A DNA stretch of 64,000 bases, taken from contig NZ_MVHH01000014.1 of assembly GCF_002086515.1 (NCBI RefSeq), forward strand, positions 27,509 through 91,508, written 5' to 3'. This stretch comes from Mycolicibacter arupensis (GTDB lineage Bacteria > Actinomycetota > Actinomycetes > Mycobacteriales > Mycobacteriaceae). This document shows, piece after piece, positions 8,304-16,795 of this stretch. The notes beneath the pieces were generated by a model, which worked only from the letters and a program-made list of their open reading frames with translations, did not search any database and was not told the DNA's origin. Made by a program: the position numbers and the translations under genes. Within the stretch, counting starts at the first letter, position 1. The number at the start of each line of letters is the position of its first letter.

Positions 8304-9743
8304 ATGGCACCTACCAACCGGACCTTCGCCGGGCCCCGGCTGCGACGGCTTCGTGAGGAGCGCGGCCTGACCCAGGTGGCGCTGGCACGCGCGTTGAACC
8401 TGTCGACCAGCTACGTCAACCAGCTGGAGAACGATCAGCGGCCCATCACCGTGCCGGTGCTGCTGGCGCTCACCGATCGGTTCAGCCTGCCCGCGCAGTA
8501 CTTCTCCGGGGACACCGATGCCCGGCTGGTGGCAGAGCTGCGCGACATGTTCACCGCAACCGCAGGCGAACACGCGGCCAGCGACAGTCAGATCGAGGAG
8601 CTGGTCGCGCGGATGCCCGACATCGGCAACAGTCTGCTGACCATGCACCGCCAGCTCCGCGGCGCCACCGAGGAATTGGAGTCCTACCGGTCACAGATCT
8701 CGGTCGACTCGGCGCAGTCGGTGGCCCGCCCCATGCCGTTCGAGGAGGTCCGCGACTTCTTCTACGACCGTAACAACTACATCGGCGAGCTCGACAACGC
8801 CGCCGAGCGGCTGTTCATCGACACCGGAATGCGCTTCGGCGGCTTGGACATTCAGCTGGCAACGCTGTTGACCGAGCGATTCGGCATCACCGTGGCTATC
8901 GTCGATGACTTGCCGGCGGGCATCAAGCGCGTCTTCGACCCGGCCACCCGAGTGCTGCGGATCGCGCATTGGCTGCTGGCAGGCCAGCGTGCCTTCCAGA
9001 TCGCCACCCAACTGGCCCTGCTGACTCAGCAGGAGCTGATGTCGGACATCGTGGCCCAGGATCAGTCGCTGAGCCCGGAGTCGCGCGGCGTGGCCAAAGT
9101 CGGTTTGGCCAACTACTTCGCCGGGGCATTCCTCTTGCCCTACCGCCAGTTCCAGCGCTCAGCCATGGACCTGCGCTACGACATCGACCTGTTGGGCCGC
9201 CGTTTCGAGGTCGGATTCGAGACGGTGTGCCATCGCCTCTCGACACTGCAGCAGCCCGGACGCCGCGGGGTGCCGTTCATCTTCGTGCGCACCGACAAGG
9301 CCGGAAACATCTCCAAGCGGCAGTCCGCCACCGCGTTTCACTTCAGCCGCGTGGGCGGCAGTTGCCCGCTGTGGGTGGTACATGATGCGTTCAGCCAGCC
9401 GGGCCGGATCGTCACCCAGGTGGCGCAGATGCCCGACGGGCGCAAGTATTTCTGGATCGCCACCACCACCCCGCCCGAGGGGCGCGGGTATCTGGGCCAG
9501 CACAAGATTTTCGCGGTCGGCTTGGGTTGCGACTTGGCGCACGCCGACAAGTTGGTGTACTCCACCGGTGTCGCGCTCAACGATGCTGCCACCGTGGTGC
9601 CGATCGGGGCGGGCTGCAAGATCTGCGAACGTGAGGCGTGCCCGCAGCGTGCGTTCCCCTTTTTGGGGCGCCGGGTGGTGGTCGACGAGAACGCCGGAAG
9701 CGGTTTGCCCTACTCGCCGGTGGTCGTGGATCCGGGTCGGTAG
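8304..9743 (+). CDS. prpR: Propionate/acyl-CoA responsive regulator PrpR
   Basis: A 479-residue XRE-type regulator of the RamB/PrpR family. An N-terminal helix-turn-helix spans about residues 10-65 (RLRRLREERG, then SYVNQLENDQRP), followed by the long ligand-sensing IrrE-like/PrpR domain. A C-terminal cysteine set (Cys438, Cys441, Cys446 in CKICEREAC) matches the family's iron-sulfur-binding module. It activates methylcitrate genes in M. tuberculosis in response to acyl-CoA. Its divergent position from prpDBC supports the name. The ATG at 8304 was chosen because upstream codons lie in the operator. Its 3' end overlaps the convergent DoxX gene by 34 nt. Confidence 0.92.
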   Translation: MAPTNRTFAGPRLRRLREERGLTQVALARALNLSTSYVNQLENDQRPITVPVLLALTDRFSLPAQYFSGDTDARLVAELRDMFTATAGEHAASDSQIEELVARMPDIGNSLLTMHRQLRGATEELESYRSQISVDSAQSVARPMPFEEVRDFFYDRNNYIGELDNAAERLFIDTGMRFGGLDIQLATLLTERFGITVAIVDDLPAGIKRVFDPATRVLRIAHWLLAGQRAFQIATQLALLTQQELMSDIVAQDQSLSPESRGVAKVGLANYFAGAFLLPYRQFQRSAMDLRYDIDLLGRRFEVGFETVCHRLSTLQQPGRRGVPFIFVRTDKAGNISKRQSATAFHFSRVGGSCPLWVVHDAFSQPGRIVTQVAQMPDGRKYFWIATTTPPEGRGYLGQHKIFAVGLGCDLAHADKLVYSTGVALNDAATVVPIGAGCKICEREACPQRAFPFLGRRVVVDENAGSGLPYSPVVVDPGR

Positions 9744-10231
9744 AACAGTGCCAGCTGCCCGATCGCGCCGGCCAGCCCCAGGCCCAGCGAGATCCACAGG
9801 CCCGGCCAGCCGTTCTTCCAGCAGTGGCAGAAGATCTGGTGGTCGGCACTGAGGTAACCCGGACCCAGCATCGCGATCGTGACGGCACCGGAAGCCAGCA
9901 CCAGGTTGTATTCCCACCCGTTGTTCATCACGAAGAAGCCGTTCGATGCGTGTGCGGTCACCACCGCCACCGCCATCAGGGCCACGAAACCAGCGGCGGC
10001 GATCGGCGTGAGCAGGCCCACCGCCAGCCCCAGCCCGGCCGCGATCTCGGCCGTTGCCGCCGTCACGGCCTGGAACTTTCCGTACTTCATCCCGATGCTC
10101 TCAAACCAGCCCGCGGTGCCGGCGATTCCGCCGCCTCCGAAGAACTTGTTGAATCCGTGCGCCGCCATGGTCAGACCCAGAACCAGGCGCAAGAACAGGA
10201 GCGCGACATCAGCAGCAGTGACCATCTGCAC
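9710..10231 (-). CDS. DoxX family membrane protein
   Basis: A 173-residue protein with four hydrophobic segments and the DoxX family opening (LFLRLVLGLTMAAHGFNKFFGG). DoxX proteins are small integral membrane proteins; in mycobacteria some link to thiol and superoxide stress defence. The C-terminus shows a short HCW segment and a final hydrophobic helix. The start could be the codon at 10231 or the ATG two codons later at 10225. Its end overlaps the prpR end convergently. No partner gene is adjacent apart from the same-strand acyltransferase-like gene, whose stop lies 3 nt upstream of this start. Confidence 0.85.
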   Translation of the reverse strand: MQMVTAADVALLFLRLVLGLTMAAHGFNKFFGGGGIAGTAGWFESIGMKYGKFQAVTAATAEIAAGLGLAVGLLTPIAAAGFVALMAVAVVTAHASNGFFVMNNGWEYNLVLASGAVTIAMLGPGYLSADHQIFCHCWKNGWPGLWISLGLGLAGAIGQLALFYRPGSTTTGE

Positions 10232-10234
10232 AAA

Positions 10235-11458
10235 CTACAACGCGGCGTCCAGCAAGCGTAAGTATCGGTCGATATCACCGATCGCCGACTCGGCGGCGTG
10301 CACGCTGATCACGACGGTGTCGCCGATCCCGTGCACCCCGTGGGTGAGCCCCATCGCCGGTGACAGCGCCGGAAACCCGGCGGTCAGCAGCACCGGCGCC
10401 GCCCCGAATCGCAGATCCGCGGCGCCGCGGTGAACGCTGGAGACCACGGTGTTGCCGGTCACCCGCTGGGGGCGGGCGTCGGGATCGAAATGGTCGATGC
10501 CCCAGCGCAGCAGCGCCGCGGGCGTCGCGGCGAAGGCCCGGTCGGCGGCGGCCGAGGCGGGGTGGCTGCCACGAGCCCGCCCACGCTCAAGGTCGGCGGC
10601 GATCCGCATGCAGCGCTCATCATGCCCCAGGTGCGGGTAAAGCCCCACCGCAACATTGCCGAAGTGATTATGCGCTTGGCGGACATCGGTTTTAGCCATC
10701 GGCACCTCTGCACCCAAATCATCACAGGGCGCGCCGAGGTGTTCCGGCAGCGCCGCAGACACCGCCGCCAGTACGGCCACGGTCACCGTCGGCCCACCCA
10801 ATTCCGCCCGGCGCCGCACCAGCGTGCGCACCGCCCGGCCCCCGGCGGGCCGATTATTGGTGGCCGCCAGTGGACGGTCGCCGACGGGGGGCGGCAGCAG
10901 CCCGGCCTCGGTGTCCTGCACCCGCTTGCGGTGGGTTCGCGCCGCGAGCGCGGCCCGCCACGGCAGGAAGCCACGCCCCGGTGTCGGCACCTGAGCTACC
11001 GGAGCGTCGCGGCCGAACAGCCACGCGGCCAGCGCCGAGGCGCGTCCCCCGTCGGCCAGTGCGTGGGCCACCTGCAGCACCGCCACGGTGCCGGCGCCCG
11101 CGTGACCGGGAATGTCGTGGACCGGCGCGAACACGTGCAGCCGCCACGGCGCCACCCGGACATCAAGCTGGTCATCGGCCAGTGCCACAACAGCATCCAA
11201 GCAGCCGTTCCAGGTGTCGGCCGGTGCCTGGTGCCGGATCGCGCTCGGGTGTTCGTGGGAGGCGACCCACCGCGGGTAGCGCAGCGCACCGGCGTCGGCC
11301 ACCCGGATGGTCAGATCCGGGCACTCCCGCGCCCGGTCGAGCACCTGCGCGATCGCGGAGTCGACGTCGGCCGGGACTCCGGCGAAGGCGTACAGCAGGA
11401 ACTGGTCGCTGGGGATCTTCGCCGACATCCAGTAGAACTGTGCGTCGATCGCGGCCAT
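10235..11458 (-). CDS. WS/DGAT-like acyltransferase-family protein (Rv1125-type)
   Basis: A 407-residue protein resembling wax ester synthase/diacylglycerol acyltransferases and condensation-fold enzymes. The HHxxxDG active-site motif is altered: near residues 131-137 it reads AHALADG, so the first histidine is alanine while the second His and the Asp are kept. The C-terminal half ends with the DUF1298-like GDTVVISVHA pattern. From gene order it corresponds to Rv1125. I chose the ATG at 11458 (MAAIDAQFYW, typical of the family) over a TTG at 11488 that would overlap ephC. Activity is uncertain. Confidence 0.7.
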   Translation of the reverse strand: MAAIDAQFYWMSAKIPSDQFLLYAFAGVPADVDSAIAQVLDRARECPDLTIRVADAGALRYPRWVASHEHPSAIRHQAPADTWNGCLDAVVALADDQLDVRVAPWRLHVFAPVHDIPGHAGAGTVAVLQVAHALADGGRASALAAWLFGRDAPVAQVPTPGRGFLPWRAALAARTHRKRVQDTEAGLLPPPVGDRPLAATNNRPAGGRAVRTLVRRRAELGGPTVTVAVLAAVSAALPEHLGAPCDDLGAEVPMAKTDVRQAHNHFGNVAVGLYPHLGHDERCMRIAADLERGRARGSHPASAAADRAFAATPAALLRWGIDHFDPDARPQRVTGNTVVSSVHRGAADLRFGAAPVLLTAGFPALSPAMGLTHGVHGIGDTVVISVHAAESAIGDIDRYLRLLDAAL

Positions 11459-11484
11459 CGGCCGATCGCGGGGCGGCGCCGGGG

Positions 11485-12378
11485 TCAACTCAGGAATTGC
11501 AGCACCCGCGCGGCGATCTCATCGGGTTGCTCGAGTTGCAGGAAGTGGCCGGCGTTCTCGATCACTGCCACAGCGCTGCCCGTCGGCAACGCCGGCTGCA
11601 CCCACCGGGTGAACTCTGCCGACATGCAACCGTCGGTGCGCCCGTGCAGGTACAGGCTTGGCAGCAGCGGTAGTTGCAGCCAGTGCCGGTGCAACTCGGC
11701 GTAGCGATCGGGCACCCGCACGCTGCGCAGTGCTCGGTAGGGGCCCAGCGCGGCCCGCCAGCCCTCCGGGGTGCCGATGGCCGCGTCGACGTGCCGCAGA
11801 TCTTCCTCGGCGGGATAGCCCGGTGACCATCGCCGCCACAGCAGCGGCAGCACCCAGGACGCCGAGCGTTCCGGCAGCCACGGCAGCTGGAAGTAGCTGA
11901 TGTACCAGCTGCGCAGCATTTGCGCCGGCAGCTGGGCGGCCAGGCTGAGCCGTCCTGCCCCGCGGACCGCGCGCAGGGCCGCCGGTGGCGGCACCGACAT
12001 GATCACGGCCCGGGTGAACGGACTGTCGGGCAGGGCAGCCAGGCCGGTGGCCGTCATCGCCCCCCAGTCATGACCGATCACCACGTCGCGGCCGGTCCCG
12101 CCGACGGCGGCCAGCACCCGCAGCGCGTCATCCATCAGGGCGCCGATGTGGTAGCTGCCGTCCTCGGGTATCGAAGACGGCGCGTAGCCCCGCATGAACG
12201 GCGCCACCACATACCAGCCGGCGGCGGCCAGTCGCGGCGCCAACCGGCGCCACCCGTAGGCGGTGTCGGGAAAGCCGTGCAGGCACAACGCCACCGGGTC
12301 ACCCGGTGTCCCCCAACTCAGTGCCTTGAGCGCGATACCGGGCGTCGGCACGTCGATCCACCGCGGTTCAGTCATCAC
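11485..12378 (-). CDS. ephC: Alpha/beta hydrolase, epoxide hydrolase type (EphC-like)
   Basis: A 297-residue alpha/beta hydrolase with the epoxide-hydrolase pattern. The oxyanion-hole HGFPD is at residues 34-38, the nucleophile-elbow aspartate is Asp104 in GHDWG, and the catalytic histidine lies in NAGHFLQLEQP near the end. An aspartate rather than serine nucleophile favours epoxide or haloalkane hydrolysis. Gene order next to the Rv1125 and bpoB homologues supports the EphC assignment. It is divergent from the bpoB-like gene and probably co-transcribed with the acyltransferase-like gene. The substrate is unknown. Confidence 0.8.
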   Translation of the reverse strand: MMTEPRWIDVPTPGIALKALSWGTPGDPVALCLHGFPDTAYGWRRLAPRLAAAGWYVVAPFMRGYAPSSIPEDGSYHIGALMDDALRVLAAVGGTGRDVVIGHDWGAMTATGLAALPDSPFTRAVIMSVPPPAALRAVRGAGRLSLAAQLPAQMLRSWYISYFQLPWLPERSASWVLPLLWRRWSPGYPAEEDLRHVDAAIGTPEGWRAALGPYRALRSVRVPDRYAELHRHWLQLPLLPSLYLHGRTDGCMSAEFTRWVQPALPTGSAVAVIENAGHFLQLEQPDEIAARVLQFLS

Positions 12379-12449
12379 ATAACCCCTCAGACCCCGGCCT
12401 GGCAGGCGTTTCTGTCCACCCTGTCGTCCAACCTATCTACCATCTTGAA

Positions 12450-13301
12450 ATGCGCACAGCCCAGACCGTCGAATACGGCGGTGTCGACGGAGTCACGCTG
12501 GTCGCCGACGAGTGGAACCGGGACGCCGTCGACGCGGCCGCACATCCGACGATCCTGATGCTGCACGGCGGCGGGCAGAATCGGCACTCCTGGCACAAGA
12601 CCGGCCAGATCCTGGCGGAGCGCGGCTATCACGTCATCGCGATCGACACCCGTGGTCACGGCGACAGCGACCGCGCGCCGAACGCCGACTACGCCATCGA
12701 GACCCTGACCGCCGACGCGCTGGCCGTCATCGAGGCGATCGGCCGGCCGGTGGCATTGATCGGGGCCAGCATGGGTGGCCTGACCGGCATCTTGGTGGCC
12801 GATGAGGCCGGGCCGCAGCGGGTGACCAAACTGGTTCTGGTCGATGTGGTGCCGCGCTATGAGAAGGACGGCAGCGCCCGAATCCGCGACTTCATGGCCA
12901 GCCACATCGACGGTTTCGATTCCCTGGAGCAGGCCGCCGATGCGGTGGCCGCCTACCTGCCGCACCGGACCAAGCCGCGCAGCCCGGAGGGGCTGAAGAA
13001 GAATCTTCGATCCCGTGACGGCCGGTGGTATTGGCACTGGGATCCGGCATTGATGACCAAACCCGGAGACGACCCCGCGCTGCGCACGGAGAAGATCGAG
13101 GCGGCCGCCATCGCCCTGCAGATCCCGATCCTGTTGATCCGCGGCAAGCTGTCGGATGTGGTCAGCGCCGAGGGCGTGGCAGATTTCCTGTCCAAGGTTC
13201 CGGGTGCGCACCTGGTCGAGTTGTCCGAGGCCGGTCACACCGCGGCCGGCGACGACAACGACGCCTTCAGCGCGGCCGTCGTCGAGTTCGTGTCCGGCTA
13301 G
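12450..13301 (+). CDS. Alpha/beta hydrolase (BpoB-like)
   Basis: A 283-residue alpha/beta hydrolase with HGGGQNRHSW at residues 39-48, nucleophile Ser108 in GASMGG, and a catalytic histidine in the SEAGHT segment near residue 265. M. tuberculosis BpoB was annotated as a peroxidase, but the motif set simply indicates a serine hydrolase or perhydrolase. The stop TAG (13299-13301) abuts the ATG of the cyclase gene at 13302, so the two are probably co-transcribed. It is divergent from ephC. Confidence 0.85.
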   Translation: MRTAQTVEYGGVDGVTLVADEWNRDAVDAAAHPTILMLHGGGQNRHSWHKTGQILAERGYHVIAIDTRGHGDSDRAPNADYAIETLTADALAVIEAIGRPVALIGASMGGLTGILVADEAGPQRVTKLVLVDVVPRYEKDGSARIRDFMASHIDGFDSLEQAADAVAAYLPHRTKPRSPEGLKKNLRSRDGRWYWHWDPALMTKPGDDPALRTEKIEAAAIALQIPILLIRGKLSDVVSAEGVADFLSKVPGAHLVELSEAGHTAAGDDNDAFSAAVVEFVSG

Positions 13302-14126
13302 ATGTTCGGGATCGGATGGCTGACCCCGACGCTGCTGGCGGCCGGTGTGCTGGGCGCGGTAGCGGTCGCCGAAGCCGTCGTGCTGGCGGTGTTGACCCGA
13401 CAACTGCGGCAGACGCAGGCCGAAGTCGAGCTACTGCGCAGCCAGGTCGACACCCGCAACCTGCTGCTCAGCGGTGGGCGTGAGGCCGTCAAGACCGTGT
13501 GGCAGACGGCGAATCTGGTGCGCACGAAGGGATTCGGCGCTGCGGTGCGCAGCTCCATCGAAGACCTGGCCGACTGGGCGGCCGTGGAGCGACCCGATCT
13601 GGCCCGGCTGGCCCCCGACGGCCACGTGGTGGTGCTGTTCACCGACATCGAGGGTTCCACCGCGCTCAACGAGCGGATCGGGGACCGCGCCTGGGTGAAG
13701 CTGATCGCCCAGCACGACGCCATGGTGCAGCGCCTGGTGGAGCAGCACCGCGGTCACGTGGTCAAAAGTCAGGGCGACGGTTTCATGATCGCGTTCGCAG
13801 AGCCCGAGCAGGCGGTGCGCTGTGCCGTCGATATTCAGCGCGCGCTGGCATCACGGCGCGGCCGTAAACCGCAGCACCCCATCCGGGTCCGCATCGGGGT
13901 GCACATGGGTCGTTCGGTGCGCCGCGGCGAGGACCTGTTCGGCCGCAACGTGGCGATGGCCGCCCGGGTGGCCGCGGCCGCCGAGGGCGGCCAGATCCTG
14001 ATCAGCGGACCGGTGCGCGACGCGGTGAAGGAATGCGAAGACATCTCGGTAGGCCCGGGGCGCGACGCCGAGCTGAAGGGTTTCGCCGGCACGCACCGTC
14101 TTTATGCCGTCGAGCTCAGCGACTGA
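13302..14126 (+). CDS. Membrane-anchored class III nucleotidyl cyclase
   Basis: A 274-residue protein with one N-terminal membrane helix (about residues 7-31), a short coiled linker, and a class III cyclase homology domain from about 108 to 270. Metal-binding Asp115 (FTDIEGS) and Asp159 (SQGDG), substrate-selecting Lys155 and Asp211, and transition-state Arg222 are present. The usual transition-state Asn position is Ala218. It is syntenic with Rv1120c, which is short in M. tuberculosis; this copy looks full length. It probably makes cAMP at the inner membrane, perhaps weakly because of the missing Asn. Confidence 0.85.
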   Translation: MFGIGWLTPTLLAAGVLGAVAVAEAVVLAVLTRQLRQTQAEVELLRSQVDTRNLLLSGGREAVKTVWQTANLVRTKGFGAAVRSSIEDLADWAAVERPDLARLAPDGHVVVLFTDIEGSTALNERIGDRAWVKLIAQHDAMVQRLVEQHRGHVVKSQGDGFMIAFAEPEQAVRCAVDIQRALASRRGRKPQHPIRVRIGVHMGRSVRRGEDLFGRNVAMAARVAAAAEGGQILISGPVRDAVKECEDISVGPGRDAELKGFAGTHRLYAVELSD

Positions 14127-14294
14127 TCAGTCCTCGCCGCCGACCTCGGCCAGCCGCTCATGCAGCCGGGCGCGGATCTCCTCGGGCGTGTAGGCCCGCC
14201 GCCGCCGCTGGTCTCGCGCCACCAGCACGCCGCCGGCGGCCACGCCGACCACACCCGCCAGGCCGATCCATTTCCAGATGCTGCGCACGCTCAC
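14127..14294 (-). CDS. Small membrane protein, 55 residues
   Basis: A short gene with a GTG start at 14294 and a TGA stop at 14127-14129. The product begins VSVRSIWKWIGLAG, has one hydrophobic helix (about residues 6-27), then a basic RDQRRRR cluster, and a predicted helical tail with the pattern YTPEEIRARLHERLAE. The membrane helix, positive-inside basic patch and amphipathic tail look like a genuine bitopic protein. It fills the only gap between the convergent cyclase gene (stop codons adjacent) and the divergent Rv1118c-like gene (starts 8-17 nt apart). Function unknown. Confidence 0.65.
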   Translation of the reverse strand: MSVRSIWKWIGLAGVVGVAAGGVLVARDQRRRRAYTPEEIRARLHERLAEVGGED

Positions 14295-14311
14295 ACTTTA
14301 GGGTGCTGAGC

Positions 14312-15004
14312 GTGGATGAACACACAGTGACTTTGGAGCGCGCGCTGGCCGAGACCCGCACCGGCGACATCTGGCTCTTCCGGGGCCGCTCCGGCCCGGA
14401 CCGCGCCATCCAGACACTGTCGAACTCACCGGTGAACCACGTCGGGATGACGGTGGCGCTCGATGATCTGCCGCCGCTGATCTGGCATGCCGAGCTCGGT
14501 GACAAGTTGCATGATTTCTGGACCGGCACCAACCACCGTGGTGTGCAGCTCAACGACGCCCGAGCCGCCGTCGAACAGTGGATGGGCCGCTACGAGCAGC
14601 GCTGCTGGTTTCGTCAGCTCAGCGGCACCGTGACCCGCAAACAGGAGAACCACCTGCTGCAGGCGATCGCCCGGATGGACGGCACCGCGTTTCCCACCAC
14701 GGCACGGCTGACGGGCCGATGGTTACGGGGCCGGATGCCCACCCTGGCCGACTGGACCCGCGGCATCCCGTTTCTGGACCGCAAGGCCCATGAGATCACC
14801 CAGCGCCGCAAGGCCCGCCACAATCGGGTCGCCCTGCAGACCGCGTACTGCGCCGAGACGGTGGCCATCACCTATGAGGAGATGGGCCTGCTCTCGACGG
14901 ACAAGAACTCCAATTGGTTTGACCCCGGGTCGTTTTGGAGTGGCGACATCTTGCCGCTGGCTCCCGGATATCAGCTGGGCCGGGAGATCTCCGTCATCCG
15001 CTAG
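14312..15004 (+). CDS. Permuted NlpC/P60-like papain-fold protein (Rv1118c-type)
   Basis: A 230-residue protein with the permuted papain-fold (YiiX/YebB-like) arrangement. An N-terminal TGDIWLFRG strand is followed by His43 in NHVGM, and the candidate nucleophile Cys180 sits in the YCAET segment. Such proteins act as amidases, peptidases or acyltransferases; no substrate can be named. The likely start is GTG at 14312, with an alternative GTG three codons earlier at 14303; there is no clear ribosome binding site, so the mRNA may be leaderless. It is syntenic with Rv1118c. Its stop overlaps the convergent monooxygenase stop in CTAG (15001-15004). Confidence 0.7.
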   Translation: MDEHTVTLERALAETRTGDIWLFRGRSGPDRAIQTLSNSPVNHVGMTVALDDLPPLIWHAELGDKLHDFWTGTNHRGVQLNDARAAVEQWMGRYEQRCWFRQLSGTVTRKQENHLLQAIARMDGTAFPTTARLTGRWLRGRMPTLADWTRGIPFLDRKAHEITQRRKARHNRVALQTAYCAETVAITYEEMGLLSTDKNSNWFDPGSFWSGDILPLAPGYQLGREISVIR

Positions 15005-15333
15005 GCCTGCTCCTCGACGCTCAGCTCACCCATCTGCGACCAGCCGGTGGCGTCGATCTGCTGGCTGATGATCTTCGGGGTGGACACCAGCGCCTGCGGC
15101 ATGTCGGCCATGGCCTGCTTGAAGTGGTCACTGTTGACGTGCGCGCCGCCCGCCTCGCCGTCACGGAAGGCTTCGACGAGCACGTATTCGTTCGGATCGT
15201 CCAGGCTGCGTGACCAGTCGAACCAGAGGTTGCCCGGTTCGGCGCGGGTGGCCTCGGTGAAACCGGCCACCAGCTGCGGCCAGCGATCGGACCATTCGGG
15301 CTTGACCGCAAACTTGACGACGATGAAGATCAC
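15001..15333 (-). CDS. Antibiotic biosynthesis monooxygenase (ABM) domain protein
   Basis: A 110-residue single-domain protein of the dimeric alpha/beta-barrel ABM superfamily. It starts VIFIVVKFAVKPEW and has the typical GNLWFDWSRSLDDPNEYVLVE core and a DHF motif. Members act as cofactor-free quinol monooxygenases or stress proteins. Syntenic with Rv1117. I chose the GTG at 15333 because the conserved domain begins there; the longer open frame upstream has no domain. It is convergent with the Rv1118c-like gene with overlapping stops. Confidence 0.8.
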   Translation of the reverse strand: MIFIVVKFAVKPEWSDRWPQLVAGFTEATRAEPGNLWFDWSRSLDDPNEYVLVEAFRDGEAGGAHVNSDHFKQAMADMPQALVSTPKIISQQIDATGWSQMGELSVEEQA

Positions 15334-15420
15334 CGCTGCTCCTCGTTGGTTATGCGTTGATGCTGTGACTACGTCGGGATCGGATGACATGGTGGCCGAA
15401 GCCGACCAGAATCGGTCTAC

Positions 15421-15813
15421 ATGTCCATGGCACCGGTGCACAAGCGCAACGTGATCGATTTCTTCCAGCGGCATATCGCCAACCCGATCACCCGGCGCCT
15501 GCCGACGCAGGTGCTGTTGGAGACCACCGGCCGCATCAGCGGGCAACCCCGCACCACCCCGATCGGCGGCCGGCGTGACGGCGGCCAGTTCTGGCTGGTC
15601 GCCGAGCACGGCGAGACGGCGAACTATATCCGTAACATCAAGGCCAACAATGCCGTTCGGGTTCGTATCGGTGGCCGCTGGCACAGTGGAACCGCCCACC
15701 TGATGCCCGAGGACGATGCGCGGGCGCGACTGGAGACACTGCCGCGCGCCAACAGCGCCCTGGTCCGGGCGTTCGGCACCGACTTGTTGACCGTGCGGAT
15801 CGACCTGAGCTGA
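15421..15813 (+). CDS. Deazaflavin (F420)-dependent nitroreductase-family protein
   Basis: A 130-residue split-beta-barrel protein of the Ddn-like family, which uses cofactor F420H2 to reduce quinones and nitro compounds. Family features are LLETTGRISGQPRTTPIGG, the FWLVAEHGETANYIRNI core and VRVRIGGRWHSGTAHL. It is likely cytosolic or membrane-associated. The ATG at 15421 is the first in-frame start. It lies between the divergent ABM gene and the convergent OsmC gene, forming a small group of redox or stress functions. Confidence 0.85.
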   Translation: MSMAPVHKRNVIDFFQRHIANPITRRLPTQVLLETTGRISGQPRTTPIGGRRDGGQFWLVAEHGETANYIRNIKANNAVRVRIGGRWHSGTAHLMPEDDARARLETLPRANSALVRAFGTDLLTVRIDLS

Positions 15814-15819
15814 CTTCGG

Positions 15820-16332
15820 CTAGCCGATTTCCAGGGTGCTGCGCACCGGGGTGACGTTGGTGGTCAGGTCCAGTACGGGGCAGTGCTTTTCGACCACCTC
15901 GTGCAGTTCCCGGTAACGCTCCTCGGTTTCGGGGCCGGTGACGGTGACCACCACCCGCACCTCCTTGAACCCGGGGCGCACGTCGTCGTCCAGACCGAAG
16001 AAGCCGCGGACGTCCAGGTCGCCTTCGGCGCGGCCGGTGATCTCATCGACCGTGATGCCCAGTTTCTCGGCCCAGTAGCGCCAGGTGACCACCTGGCAGG
16101 ACAGCAGTGCGCCCAGGTAGTACTCGACCGGGTTGGGGGCGGTGTTCTCGCCGCCGAGGGCGGGCGGCTCGTCGACCTCGACCTGGTACTTGCCCAGGGT
16201 GATGGTGCTGGCCACCGCATCGTGGGCGACGGCCGAGGCGCGGAAGACGACCTGGGATCCGGCGGGGTCGGCGGCGGCGGGGTCACTGGTGGCGGCGACG
16301 ACGGCGGCCAGGCGAGATGTCGAGGTGGTCAT
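15820..16332 (-). CDS. OsmC/Ohr family protein
   Basis: A 170-residue OsmC-like protein. The two redox cysteines of the family are present: Cys79 in the LLSCQV helix and Cys150 in EKHCPVLD. OsmC/Ohr proteins reduce organic hydroperoxides using low-molecular or lipoyl thiols. The N-terminal 25 residues are Ala/Thr-rich and probably flexible. The ATG at 16332 was chosen as the first start before the conserved VVFRASAVAHD strand. It is convergent with the F420-dependent gene with only 6 nt between stops. Confidence 0.85.
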   Translation of the reverse strand: MTTSTSRLAAVVAATSDPAAADPAGSQVVFRASAVAHDAVASTITLGKYQVEVDEPPALGGENTAPNPVEYYLGALLSCQVVTWRYWAEKLGITVDEITGRAEGDLDVRGFFGLDDDVRPGFKEVRVVVTVTGPETEERYRELHEVVEKHCPVLDLTTNVTPVRSTLEIG

Positions 16333-16435
16333 GGCGGTAAGGGTAGAGATCCCGCGCCAGGGTCGGTCAACGACGCGACCCTCCGGTGATCGGATCGAAT
16401 ACCATTTGCCGCCGCCAGGGGCTAGCCTGAGCGAC

Positions 16436-16789
16436 GTGGAGGTACTACGGCACGTAATAGTTCTGCTGCACATCGTCGGATTCGCGGTGACGTTCGGGGC
16501 GTTGGTCACCGAAGCCGCGGCACGGCGCTTCCAGCTCACCAAGGTGATGGATTACGGCGTGCTGCTGTCGCTGCTGACCGGGCTTGCGCTGGCCGCACCC
16601 TGGCCCGCCGGCATCGTGCTCAACTACCCCAAGATCAGCATCAAGCTGGTGATCCTGCTGGCGCTGGGCGCCGTGCTGGGCATCGGCCGGGCTCGCCAAC
16701 GCCGCTCCGGCGGGGAAGCTCCTCGCCCGCTGTTCTATGCCGCGGGCGCCCTGGCGCTGACCGCCGCGGGGCTCGCCGTCATCTGGTAG
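16436..16789 (+). CDS. Small integral membrane protein, unknown function
   Basis: A 117-residue protein made almost entirely of hydrophobic helices (about 5-25, 38-56, 66-84 and 95-116), with a short basic loop RARQRRSGG between the last two. There is no recognised family motif; an early histidine in LLHIVGFAVTFG could suggest a haem- or cation-related membrane fold, but this is speculation. The start is GTG at 16436. It is followed by a hairpin and a convergent secreted-protein gene. Confidence 0.65.
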   Translation: MEVLRHVIVLLHIVGFAVTFGALVTEAAARRFQLTKVMDYGVLLSLLTGLALAAPWPAGIVLNYPKISIKLVILLALGAVLGIGRARQRRSGGEAPRPLFYAAGALALTAAGLAVIW

Positions 16790-16795
16790 CCGGGT

